64,000 nt of DNA from Atriophallophorus winterbourni. Taxonomy: Eukaryota; Platyhelminthes; Trematoda; Plagiorchiida; Microphallidae. The position numbers were made by a program, and so were the translations under genes. Below are positions 21,625-35,090 of this stretch, one piece after another. Each line of letters opens with the position of its first letter. The stretch's first letter is position 1. The stretch is taken from positions 160,135 to 224,134 of the forward strand of contig JACCGJ010020209.1 in the NCBI GenBank assembly GCA_013407085.1. The letters run 5' to 3'. The notes under the pieces are model-generated. The model did no database searches and was not told the DNA's origin. It worked only from the letters and a program-made list of their open reading frames with translations.

Positions 21625-24600
21625 GTTGGTGTTTTTGCATTAATTTAGTCTCATTTTCTTATCTAATTACTCATTGTGTTGTTATTCTTGTTAATGTTTA
21701 TTTTCGTATTTGATAATGTATTCAGAATTTCTATTTCCCTCTTCATATCTGTCTAGACATGAGCAACCTGACAGTATCTTAGCCCACGTGCAGTCTGTGA
21801 CTGTGCGGCACTTTGCCTGGATCAGGCTTGTCCTTTCATACCATTCAGAATTTCTAGCAGCCGTGGTTTTAGCTGAATACATATGCTTATACACACCCAG
21901 ATAATTCGTGTGGAGCGTCACTCCAATAGTATTGAAAAAGATTATTTGACCTATGGCTAGATTTTCCGTTTATGTTTATGTTGCCATTAGTAAACTATTG
22001 AACTATTGTTTTGACTTGGGCTTGGGCAACCTGACAGTAATATCGCCCACGTGCAGTCTCTGACTATGCGGCGCTTTGCCTGGATCAGGCTTGTGCTTTC
22101 ATACATACATACATACATTGAACTATTGACATTCAAGTATACTATAGTCCGCCTTGGTGCAGGTTTGATTACATGCCCTCGCAGCATAGTTCCTTTTAGT
22201 TATTAAAATACGCATTGTGCTGTCTTGGAAGAGGCTTGAAAAGGCTCATTTCTGGTTTAACAAAAGTTGCACGGCGCGCTTACCTGGATGTAGTGCAATA
22301 GTTTAACAAGCGGTGCTCTTTATTCTTGATTAATGTACCATCTGCGATCTATCTGTTGACTCCAACGCTATTCGACACTGTGAATCAATGGCGTAATCTT
22401 CGAATTTTATCTGAATTATTGACTACCTCTTTTTCCTCGACTTTGTGCAACCACGTTGCTACGCTCGAGATTATTTCTGGCGCTCCCTAATTCAATAGTC
22501 AATAGTATATTGTGGTACAAAAAGCTATGAGCTTCAAATTAAACCATAGGATAGTCAGTACAGTGGGTCGGGTGGAGTTCAGCTGGTTCGGCGTCAATTG
22601 CCAAAGTTCCGTAAAGGGTGGGGTTATGTATCATAACAGTCAATACAGGGAAAGATGAATCGGCGAGGTTCCGTAAATGTATCTGGAAAGGAAGAGGAAA
22701 ATGGGTGCAGTATCGGGAAGAAGATAAAGCGAGGATCCATTAAAGTTGTTGAGAAAAATAAAGATAAGCGTCAAGTCGCTTTTTAAAAATCAAGAGCGAT
22801 GGGGAGGTTACGACAAAAACTGGTAGATCATTCTAAAAACGAAGGGTACGGACAGAAAAGAAAAATTTACGGCAGTTCAACCGACTGGGCTGGTGGGCTA
22901 GCTTGAAAACATACCCCCGGGTTCCGGAACTGGGTGCCATCAAAAGCAGTCCATGGCACGGATGTTTGTTCTTCTTAAGGATCTGGAAAACCAGTATCAG
23001 ATCCCCTCTGATGCGACGGTAACTGATCGGGAACACGTTGAGTTGCTGGAGGCGGGCCTCATAGTTCAGTAAACTGAGTCCTTTGACGAGCTTTGTGAAC
23101 CTCCGTTGAGCCTTCTCTAGGACGTGATGGTCACGCTTTAACCATGGAGACCAAACGGATACCGCATATTCCAGGTGGGGTCTGATGTACGCGTGTAGGA
23201 GCGAGAAAAAGAGGCGGCGGTCAAAAGACCCGAATACCCTTTTGAGGAGCCCTACGTTGCGATTGGCGACTGATGATGCGAGGGAACATTGGGCTGAGCA
23301 CCCAAGATCACTTTGAACCAATACGCCGAGGTCCTTTTCTAGCATACTCACCGAAAGTTCGGTGTTCCCTAGCTTGCAACTAGGTTCGCCAGAGTGACGG
23401 ATGCGGAGAGATCGGCATTTTCGTGGGTTGAAAGGGAGCTGGTTCGACGTTGCCCAGTTGTTAAGTCAGGTAAGATCGACTTGCAAGTCATCACAATCAT
23501 TCGAGGAAGAGAGGATGCGCCATAGCTTGATGTCATCTGCGAACATCAGAAACGGTGAGTTCACACCTGCTCCAATGTCGTTGTTGAACATCAAGAACAG
23601 ACGCGGACCGAGTACAGAGCCCTGGGGTAATCCGTATTGTATTGAAAAACAATCGGAGAGCGATTGTCTGACGCGAACGCGGAGTGTCCTGGAGCGGAGG
23701 AATTCGGCTAACCAAGACAAGAGTGGGTTACCAATTCCAAGTAGGCCAAGCTTTTGCAGTAAAATAGCATGGTTAACACGGTCAAAATCTTTGGAGAAAT
23801 CGAAGTATATAACGTCGACACCATGGCCCGCATCGACAGCTTTGGTCCAGCTGTCCCGCGCCAGAAGCAAGTTTGTTGTACAGGAGTGTCCGCGGTGAAA
23901 CCCATGTTGTTCGATGGCGACAGCATTCGTGTTCTCCGTAAAAGCCATCAATTCATCGGATACAATAGATTCCATTATTTTGGAAAGCACAGGGAGCAGA
24001 GTGACTGGGCGGTTATTTGCAGGATCACTGTGGTTTCCACCTTTATATATCGCGCTTACGATCCCCTGTTTCCAATCTTCGGGAACATGGGAGATATCGA
24101 ACAGACGTTGGAAGTACATGGAAAGTGGTTCACAAAGTTGCACAGCAACCGCACGCAATGCTTTCGGTTTAATCCGGTGTACTCCAGGTGATGAATTTTC
24201 ACGGAGCTGCATGATCTTTTTATATACACGTTCAGCGGTGAACAGTATAGTAGAGAGTCTAGGTGGGGGTGGGGTGATATTCAATGAAGATGGTTGGCTA
24301 TTCTGGAATACCGGCATGTAGTGATCCTTCAGTGTATTTGCGGCTTCCATAGAAGTCGATGTGGAGCCACCTTCAATTTTCAGTGGGGGGATTCCAGTTT
24401 TCACTTTTCCTTTGTCATTTATATGACGGTATAGCAGTTTTCGGTGGTTCAGAAACCGTGCAGTTAACTTGTTGTTATGGTAATCCAGCTTATCTTGACG
24501 CACTAGAGACGTACAGTGGTTGCGTAATTGTCGATATGCTTCCCAATTTCGCGCACACTCTTCCCATCGGAACTTACTCCAAGCAGCGTTTCTGCAGCAG

Positions 24601-27600
24601 ATCCACTTACGAGTTCTACTACGAATGAAAGTACGTAGGATACGTCGTTTGTCTGTTTTGGAAGTCGATGATTGTTGCAGTAGACAGTGCCACTGGGAGA
24701 CAAATCTGGACCAGGTGAGCTCAGGATCGCCATTTAACATGGAGTTGAAATTGTTAGCAGTGACAATTTCTTGAAACGCCTTGTAGTCCGTGACTACCCG
24801 TACCAGGGGTACTTCCTCGTCAAGGAATTCGGCGTAAGAAACGAAAAAATGTCAGGACGACGTGGTCGCTCTTCCCTAAGAGCGGTTCATAATGAATTTC
24901 TTCTAGCATTCCTCGTTAGTCAGCACTAGATCGAGTAAAGTTGGACAATCGCCACTCCGAAAGCGTGTAGCAACATTAACGTGGTTGTACAAAGGATGGC
25001 TGCTGATGAAATCATCCAGATCCGCTGCAAACGTATTTGGGCTTGAATCGTTGATGACTTCAGGAAAGTTGAAATCCCCCATCAGCAATGCGTGCGTGTG
25101 GGGTAGTGATGAGGTGAAGCGAATGGATGCAATAATGACATCATCAATGGGGCGTTGAGTATTCGATGGACGATATATTACCGCAACAATTGCACAGTCC
25201 CTATTTTTAAGTTGCAAGCGACACCAAAGTGAGTCCACCACGCTATGTTCCTCTTGCGGGAGAACCTCAAAAGAAAGACGTGAATTATAGTATAGAAGAA
25301 CACCGCCCCCTTTAGTTGGACGGTCGTTCCAGAATGGATATATCAGTGAGAGAAGTCTGCATCAGTGATCGAAGAGCTTAGCTATCTGAGTGATAAGTTT
25401 GCTCTGGTACGCTGTAGGTTCAAGGAGAAATTATTCATATCTAAGTCATATGCTTGCCATAGGACTGGTACAAGTCACATCTTTCTATTCAAGGTGATAC
25501 TGATTAATAGTATGAGCTATGTAAATAGATGCAGATTGCGTTCACCGTTATGTGCATGCTGAGCATCGAGACTAAATGCGTCGCTGAGTCGTGACTCGAT
25601 CGGCGGTCTAGTTACGTATTTATATCCGCAGCTAGAATAATGATATCTGAACTTTTAAATGCCCCAAAAGTGTGCTAAGATTTCTTAGAACATATCTTTA
25701 CTGTTGTCACTCCCACAATTCATCAGATTATAGGTGGCTACTCCGGAAAAGCAGCATTTACTCGGAGATCGGGACGTTGTGATGACAGATGTTGCTACTC
25801 TGACGGCAGACATCCTGCTTTTTAGAGGAAAGTGAATTTCCTGCACGACCACGCAACTATACTTGCACATGTTTGATCAGAGGAGTAAGTAAAAAATCAC
25901 ATGGGCAGCGCACAAAACGTTAGAAATTTTGGTGCAGTCAATTCGTATACGTTAGTCGCATTATTCACTTCTCTTTTACAAGCAGCAAGCATCGATGGAA
26001 AACGAATTTAGGTAAAGTGCTTGGTAAGTTTACTGGTCTAATTAACGCAGCGTTCGTACATTCATAGCACCAATGTATACCGATTTGTGCTATTTTGTAT
26101 AATGAAAATAAGAGTTTAAAAGTTGGAGGGATGGGTCGAATGTTTTAAGATGGAATGAATGAATGGCCAACCACACAATTAGAAGACGTCTGATAGTAAG
26201 TTTTTAATGAATTAGAAAATTCTGGCACACAAACTTAGAATAGCTCGAAGGTACGTGCCACTGATCTAAGCAAACCATCGCATCACGCTGAGATCCACTC
26301 TGCATTATGCTGCCCCAGAACTGTAATCGGCTTTTTACTCTATTTCGTTAAATTATTAAATCTTGTCTATCGTTTGCTGTCAATCCTACGCAATGTGAAT
26401 ATTTAGTCTGCTCGTATCATGATGGGGTGAGGTCCGTTTTGTTTGACTATATTATACCTGTTCATCTGTGTGCAAATATTCAAGCAGATCTATATCATTT
26501 GCACTTCCGAAATTATTCGCTAAGGGAGAATTCCGACATCTTTGGTGGACTTGATTTCTGTTAGGAATGACGTATGAGCCTAATGTTTTCGCACTCCACT
26601 TAGCCAAAGGCCCATCTTACATCTGAGAGACGGCTATCGTCGGCTGTAGATAAATGTGCTGCTTTTCGGAAATCCATAGACAGGTAAAATTGTTTCGACA
26701 CCGTCTCTACAAGAATGGGTACATCACAATCGTGGGAAAGTGCATAGTACGAACGATCGAAGTTGGTTGTCATGGGCGAGCCAGACAATTTGAATTTAGT
26801 CAAGATGGGGGTTTGTTGCCAAGATACAACATGGCTCACCCAACAGCAATTTCACTCCGGTGAGAACTTTTGTCAATCAGGTAATCCGGCTTGTTTGATT
26901 CGTTAGATGGGGCCTCCCAACACCTCCCGCTTCAGATTGATTGTGGTAGAGATCCAGTTTTGGATCCACTTTCATGTGAGTTACTGGAATACTTCTTCGA
27001 TTGGCCTGCCTTCTTGACCTGCATTCCGGTCAATTAATTTGTGCGGCTCTTCTTCAACTAGCTTCCCATGTTCTCGGATTTTGAGGTTGAATTCACTCAG
27101 TAGGATTTCCAATGGAGTATTCTGCTTACTTGGATAATTCCATTTTGCATCTGACGCCCTTAGTTGGTTTGCATGTCGTACTCATTTTTTCTCCAACCAT
27201 TATTTCATAACAAACGTGACCCATGATCTGGCTAACGATTCCTGGGGTACATCTTATCACCACGGTATGGTATGGTATGAAAGCACAAGTCTGATCCAGG
27301 AAAGGTGCCGCACAGTTAGAGACTGTGAGGACATTTTATCCGACCATGAATTTGCGGGGTCTTGCACCGTGAGGCTTATTGTATTGGGCTTCCATTTCAA
27401 AATTTTATCGCCATACTCCACCTTCTTTGGTTGCATAAGTTCGAGGATTATTCTTGGTGTTTGCCTTAATATAACTTCCGCGGGTGTTGTGGCTACAGGT
27501 ACGCTGGGGTTAGGTGAGATCCGGTAGAACATCAAGAAATTTTCCGTCTTCCCTTCCCCCGCTGCTTTAAGCATTTTTCTCGCTTGAAAGTGTCCACAAA

Positions 27601-30600
27601 CCTCTCCACCTGTTCACCTGTGTGTGGATGTGCTTCATTCCATGCTGCCGGCAAAATGAGTCGAACTCAGTGGGCGTGAATTGGCTTCTATTATCGGTCA
27701 GCGATGTCTTTGGATAACGTTTCTTGCAGCCTCCTGATTGTTGTCCGAGTTTTTATGTTCATGATGGGGAATATCTCTTGTCATTTGCTGTATGAGTCTA
27801 CCAGTAGGAGATAAGATATTCCGTTCAGTGGGCACGCGAAATCCAAGTGAATTCTTGACAAAGGTCCCATGTGAGTGAGCCACGATTGCAGATCACACTT
27901 CGTCGGTGATTTCAATGCTCATTGAGATCTAGAACACGTGCGGAGCAGGTCGCACTCGGTTTTGCAAAGGCTGTGGGAATAATCTCCCACTGTTTATAAA
28001 ATGCTCCCATATGGCGCGCCTCTCAAATAGCCTCTGACAACCAAGTCAAACTTATGGACTGCACGAGTGGCTCCCCGAGCCCGGCGGAACTGCTTCTACC
28101 AGCAGGAGAATGGGTGGGGCGAGTGACTGGCGCCCGAAAACCAGTTTGCTTCGAGCAGATGGTGCTCGTTAGCCTGGGAGAGCATTTCATCTAAGTGAAG
28201 GAAAACTGATCTTCAACCTCATCCTCCTGGAGGAGATAGTCGCGTAAAAGTAAAAGAGATAGTCGCTCATAATCAAAATCAAATTAGACCAAACTCAAAA
28301 TCTTTTAATCAGAGATGCTTGTGTATTGTTGCAACTTACTAACACCAATTTCGACGACGAGAAGAACGTCTTATACGGCGATCTGTATGCTCCTGTGCGA
28401 TTGCAAAAGCTCCGTTATTGTTATTGTTGTCTGAGCGGGAGATATGAATGCTAGACTGGGTCGCTTGGATACATCTGAATCACAATTAGGTGGCATGTTT
28501 GGTCTTGTATGCATGAAAGCACAAGCCTGATCCAGGCAAAGTGCCGCACAGTCAGAGACTGTACGTGGGCTAAGATACTGTCAGGTTGCCCAGGCCTAGA
28601 CAGATATGAGGGGGGGAATAGAAATACAAATGGTAGTGAGACTACAGCGTATTTCAGCATGCAGCTCACGACCGTTGGCCAATCAATTTAGCACGATGTT
28701 AGCCGTACAGCACAGAAATGCTGCACGATTGCACATCCGTGCACAAAATACAGAGCGTAGACGCGTAAATGCTAGACAGAGAAAAGCGGTGGCTAAATAA
28801 AGGTCGAGCAAATGGAAATAGCAAATAATGTGGGTAACGTGTGAAAACTCTTCCAACTTATTCGATATACGGAGCCTACGAAAAATGGAGTGTGAAACTA
28901 TCGCTGAAGTAGACGATACTTATCACTAACAAGAATCGTCGCCTCTTACGCTGGGCCGATTATTTCGAAGAACAATTCAGCTGGTCGCCTGCAACGGAAT
29001 CATTTCCTGATTTGAAGCAGTGTGATCATTTGTCTGTTAGCGTTGATCCCCTAATGATTTAGTAATGAAAGCAGGTATCGAATCCATGAAACAATTCAAA
29101 GCTGCTGGTCCCGATGCCATACCGCTTGTTTTGTTCAAAGCGAAACACCAATCACCACATTTGGTGATGTGCTCATGAAGTGTGGTTGTCAGAATCTGTC
29201 CCTCAGATTTGGGGAGAATCAGCTATCATACTTATATTTAAAAAAAGTTGTTCGAAGCTCATGCTCTAATCACCATGGGATAAGTCTCACTCCCGTCATT
29301 ATGAGACTATTAGCGTCCATATGCCTTCGAAGATTAACATCGCATAGGGAATCACAGTTCCGAGAGCATCAAGCTGACTTCCTGCCTGACAGAAGCTTTG
29401 TCGACCACATTTTTACTCTTAGACAGATCTTAGAACTGCGGCACACTTATCGACAGCCGAAAATATCAATCTTCAAAAATAATAATGGTGAGTGGTGATG
29501 AGGCATTCTTTAAATGTTTTCTGATCATCGCAAACAAGCTAGCACTAGCATTTCTTTTAGTTTGTATCGTCTTGATCCCAATACCAGTTTGCAGACATCT
29601 ATATTAGCATAGTAATACTTCCATCGAATGAGAGCAATCCTACGTAGGCAATTGGTGTCACCAACTGAAAGCCGGCGGACATACTCTGCCTAAATAAATC
29701 TGGTTCCCCACGCACGACTGCTTTGTACAATCGACCTTTTGTATGGAATAACACATCGCGTCGTCGCCATTAATGTCATTGGTTAGCGAACAATACATCT
29801 GCCTGTGTGTATGATCTGTCTTCAGGTCTACGGCAAAAATTGTCAGTCCGGTCGGATAAAGCCTTTGATTGGACAACGAACTATCAAGCTGCGTTGATGT
29901 TTGATCCAAGCAAAGTGCCGCACAGTTAGACTGCACGTGGGCTAAGTTACTGTCAGGTTGCCCAGGCCTAGACAGATATGAGGAAGAAAAAGGAAATGGT
30001 AGTGAGACTCCAACCTGTTTCAGCATACAGCTCACTACCTCTGGCCAATCAATTTAGCACGGTGTTAGCAGCTTAACACGAAGTACTGCACGATTGCACA
30101 TCCGTGCCATCTTGTGGTTCAGGTTTTAGCTCCGAGTGGGGTCCCCAAGCTAATCCTCACTCCCTAGACACCCGGATAGTATTGCGGCCGCAAACAACTA
30201 TGAAAATACATACTAAATGAGCAATTTCGTCCTCGCATTCACACTTTTTAACGCTATCACACTCCAAGCAGATGTTTATAGTGTTGAATACACAAGTAGA
30301 AGCGGCGCTAATTAATTTGACCCCTTTTAGTAGCAGCTGCGCTAGCAACGATTATTGGACCCAATTAACGATGTGAAGCTTTGTCCTACATTGTTCCTCA
30401 CGCAGTCCTATTATTTACCCGGACTATTGAATGCAGATTATCCATTAATCAAAAGGGTATTAAGGTTTATTGTAATATTGCTTTGTCTCCGTGGATAAGG
30501 TTGGAGGCAATATCGTTGATCGACACTTGTCATACCATACCATAGATCGGTATAATCTGTTTTATTGATCTCCTGAAGTTCACCGCATAGGATATCTTGA

Positions 30601-33600
30601 TGTGTCTTGTATGGCAAAAGTATCGCGATACTTTAATTTTAAGTCTCTGCGCAATGGTTCAGTCTCTGCCGCTTCTTCATCCAGGTATCCCATCCTAGCT
30701 TCATATAATTCTTACAATGTCATCAGAACGTTTCTCCGCCCACGTGTACTTTTTCAGTTAACGGCATTTAAAATAAGTGTGTGCGTGTATGAGAGAGCGA
30801 CGAAAAACGATATTCAGACTTATATATTGTAATACACACATCCCCATCCCTTACACAACTACCGGTTTCTGGCTGTTTGCCGTCATCAGGTGGAGACAGT
30901 AACATCACGTTTAGTGAACCTTGAAACTATCCGAACTATTTCATCAAAGGTTTAAGATGTGAGCAACACCATCCATCGTTGATTTGAATACAAGTCATCA
31001 TCACAGACAGCATTACACCGGTAGCGCGTACCGAATGCTTAACTGCCACACAACCATCAAAAAGTAAAAGCCTAAAAGATGGGGAAGGGTGGGACTTAAA
31101 TAGCTACGGATTCTATAGAAGAGTAAGCACAAACAAACGGAGTAGAGGTGCCTACACCTCGAATGGAACATGCATACAAACAAGTTTCGTGAACGAGTAG
31201 AGCGACATCAGCATGGCAGCATCCTTGCGGCTTTCACTGTCATGCATCATAAAAAGCTTTTCTCGTCACTCCACTTGACAAAAGACAAGGTTAAGCAAAC
31301 ACTCCAAGAAGATGTTTAGTACAAGACCGCCATTGAACACGGTTTCGGGACATATCATGAAGCGTAACTAACCACTGCGAAATCTGATCGTGGGGACACC
31401 AGCCTGGAAGACGCGCTGCGCCTACTTTGGAAAGGTTACTAGTAAGGGTTTTTAACTGCTTATGCCATGTGACGGTTTGGCCACCCCGAGATTTACGCCA
31501 ATCTGGATGTGTCGCAAAAAGAATCTGTTTCGGAAGTCGGTGGTCCGGCATCCGTAAAACGTGACCCAACCAGCGTAACCTATGCAGGTTGATTTGCTTC
31601 TCTATATCAACATTACTACCGAACAACTTATTTCGGAGAGCATCGGTGCGTATGCGATTGTAACAGCTAACTCCTAGAATGTTGCGGAGACATGGGTTGT
31701 CAAATACTTGGAGACGCTGGATGTGTTCTTTACGTAGGGTCCAGGTTTCGCACCCATACAGTAACACAGCCCGAACTGTCGCTTTATAGACTCTACTCTT
31801 GAGTAACAGAGACAGTCCTTTCTGACGCCAGAGGTGACCTAGGTTACGGAATGCTACGGTCGCTTTAGAAATACGTGCCGAGACCTCGTCATCTAACGAT
31901 GCAGAATTATTGATACAACTACCGAGATACGTCAAACGATCTACAATTTCAAGCGCCTGATTGTCAAGTAATAAAGTGCTGTTTGATAAGTAGATGTCCT
32001 GCAGCAGAACACTGCACTTAGAGGCTGAATACAAGTGTGTGAATATGTATCAAAGCACAATCCTAATCCTTGCAAATGCCGCGCGTCGTTGATTGAACGT
32101 GGACTAAGATACTGTCAGTTTGCCTAGACAGATATGAGAAATGAAAATAGAGTAGAATACAAGTACATCTTCTCACCAGTTTATCAACCAACCTACCTTA
32201 ATCTTATTGAAACATTGTATGGTCTCTGATGCCATTTGCGATATAAATGTTTTCGTCAATCTGTTAAGCGGTTTATTTTGTTTAGTGTGGCATAGGTATT
32301 GTCTAATTGGAAAAGAACAGGAAACAGGCCGGAGTCTCACTACCATTTCCTGTTCGTTTGTCTGTGACTGTGCGGCACTTTGCCTGGATCAGGCTTGTGC
32401 TTTCATACCATTGCCTAATTGGGTATTTCTTTTTTCCGCGTTTTGTATCCAACTGCGTTATGTTCACCGTGACAGATACCATTCAATATTGTGCCGAATA
32501 TGCGTATAACTCGGAACTCAAATGCATGTTAACCATGATCTCTCTCGTACTATGTGTACTAATTACCACTGGTACGAGTATGATTCAGTGGTTTGCTGAG
32601 GCACTAGACTGTTTTTTCCATATCTACGTCGCTTCCAAAGCTTCTATTACGCATAGTTTGATTTACGTATCCGATTTTTCGGAGACTGTAGAAGATGACC
32701 TGCAGACGCAAAGGTCGTCGTTGTAAGAATGGCCAGACTCTTACTTGGCTTTGACTGTTAAATCAGTTGCAGTTATGGAGACCCGCCCCCCTCCAGGTTG
32801 GTATTTAAGAGATCCGAATTCCCAGTGGCTTCCTACCTTCTTGATGTTCAAAATCGTGTTCAGTAGCGGCCTTGTAAACATTTTTTATTAATCTTATGTG
32901 ATCTCAAGTGAAGTTGTGAGTAAAGCTTGTTTTGGTGACAGTGAAAGCCGCTTGAATACATGTTTGATTCGAGGTGTAGGCAACTCATTCCAATGTGTCT
33001 GTGTCTAATCTTCTATGGGTTCGGTAGTTTTTAGTCCCCCCTAGCCACCTTTTCAAGATTTTTAACATTTCACGATTTTATGGCAGTAGGCACGCAGTAA
33101 TTGCTACCGATATAATGTTGTCATCGATGATTATGATGGCTGGCAAGAACATCCACTTACCAGTGGTCGCGTTCTAAACTACATGTAAGCATATACCTCG
33201 ATTTTTCCCTATCATCATCATCACTCTTCACTGATTTATTGGTTATTTTGGTTACATCGGTGGAACGCATGCCTGGGATCAGGTTTAAGACATTAACCTT
33301 ACTCTCTGTCGGTAAAATAATATCACACGTGCAAATTCTGTCTTTTTCGAGCATTACTTTGAACCCGTGTCACTTCGCTCAAACTAATTCCTATCCTCCC
33401 TTGCTTGTTCAGGCCCATTCACAGAATCCGTTACCTCTCACATAAAGTTAACCAATCCACAAGCTCATGCCGTATGCTTCAAAGTGAAAACTACCGTGCC
33501 CAAACGATATTGCGTTCGACCGAGCAGCGGGATTATCAATGCTGGAGAAACTTTAATGGTTGAAGGTTTGCTTTTATTATATCGCTTCGTTATCTATGGT

Positions 33601-35054
33601 GTTCGTTTAGTCATTTTACAGCCCTTTAGCTACGATCCACTGGAACGTTCAAAACACAAGTTCATGATTCAGAGTATGCCCCACCCTGATGATGAAAGTG
33701 TTCCGTTAGATCAACTGGTAATTTTTTCTCCAATTAATTGCGGTATTTAATTTTTTCAAGTGGAAAGAAGTTGACCAATCAAAACTCGCTGACTGGAAAT
33801 TGGTTTGTATCCTGCGCATGCCTGGGGAATTAGTTATCGACCCGAGCCATGAAATTGTTTTCGGCGGCCCGGTAGACAAGCCCATGACTTCTATCGTCAC
33901 TCTGACGAACCCTTCGAACAACAAGATCCGTTTCAGGTTTCAGCCATCATCACAAAACATACAAGTCTTTCACGAAGACCGTACTATTGAACCGGGCCAA
34001 ACTTGCAAGGTCACAGGTATGTTATATGCTCTATATTGGTTACTTTGATAGTGAAAGCTAAACCGTTGAATATTAGTGGGAATGAGATCCCGAGGGAGCG
34101 TTTGACCATTGAATCCGTTTCACTAAAAAATGACGAAGATAATGAAACTGATGAACAATTGGTAGGTGTCGTTATAATTCGCGTCTCACGGTTGTATCTA
34201 GTTTGAATCGGCCCAGACTTCAACAACGGTGCTGAAGTGCATCTTTAGCAATCTGCCCTCTGTGACGGTAGGTTTCAGTGTAACCGATCATCACCATTTC
34301 CATTCTAGATCAGCAAGATTCAACCGGTAAGACACAGCAATCAGCTGACCTCCCCGACTGCTGCTGCTGCATCCCCGGAGGGTATGAAATCTCCGTCAAT
34401 GGATGCGCTGATGAGCGAACTTGCTGCATTACGTCAAGAGAACAAAGCTATGAAGGCCAGTTTTTCGGTGAACTGATTTGAATTTCATGAGACAACTTTT
34501 TGACGTATACGTCTTGGATTAATTAATCGCGGTGACTTTTATCCAGTTTGATGAAAGATTCGTGAGGAATTCCTTTGCTAATGTTTTTCCTTGAGTTATT
34601 ATCTAGTTTTCATGATACGTCTCCAAGTTTACATCGATCTCGTGGTCCAGTGCTTGACCGATATTTGAATTGCCATATAATTGTACCCACAATAACTGAT
34701 TGAGATTTTAACAATGTATACGCGTCTATGAAGATGACTCACAGGCTAACTACACCTTTGACACGTCTAAACAACTTTCAACTTCAACGTCAAAACAGCA
34801 TCCTTAATGGTGGTGGCAACACCACGTTTGCAATTCTGAGGTCAGGCGCCGCATCTTAGGAAGCAACGGCACTAGTGTTCAGACAGCCATTAACCGACGT
34901 CGCCTCCGCTGGTTGGGGCACGTCCTGCGCATGAAACCCGAACGGTTACCACGACGAGCGCTCTATGCGTCAGCTGCTACAGACGGGAAAAAAGTGGCTG
35001 GGGGTCAGCCACTAACATGGAAGAGTGGCTTGAAAAGGCTCACTTCTGGTTTAG

Positions 35055-35090
<36 letters not shown>

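Noticed and set aside
23401..24774. Plus-strand frames over the CR1 at 22.5-25.3 kb (e.g. 165, 140 and 135 codons)
   Set aside because: They are antisense shadows of the minus-strand reverse transcriptase.
32207..32726. Two overlapping plus-strand frames of 100 and 139 codons
   Set aside because: They run through a SINE-like core and have no family pattern; chance frames.
33484..34206. Separate small genes for each open frame in this block
   Set aside because: The frames are exons of one VAP gene, joined by short GT-AG introns with matching phases.
35056..35090. TA tract as a centromere- or telomere-type repeat
   Set aside because: Only ~35 bp at the end of an RTE fragment; an ordinary microsatellite.
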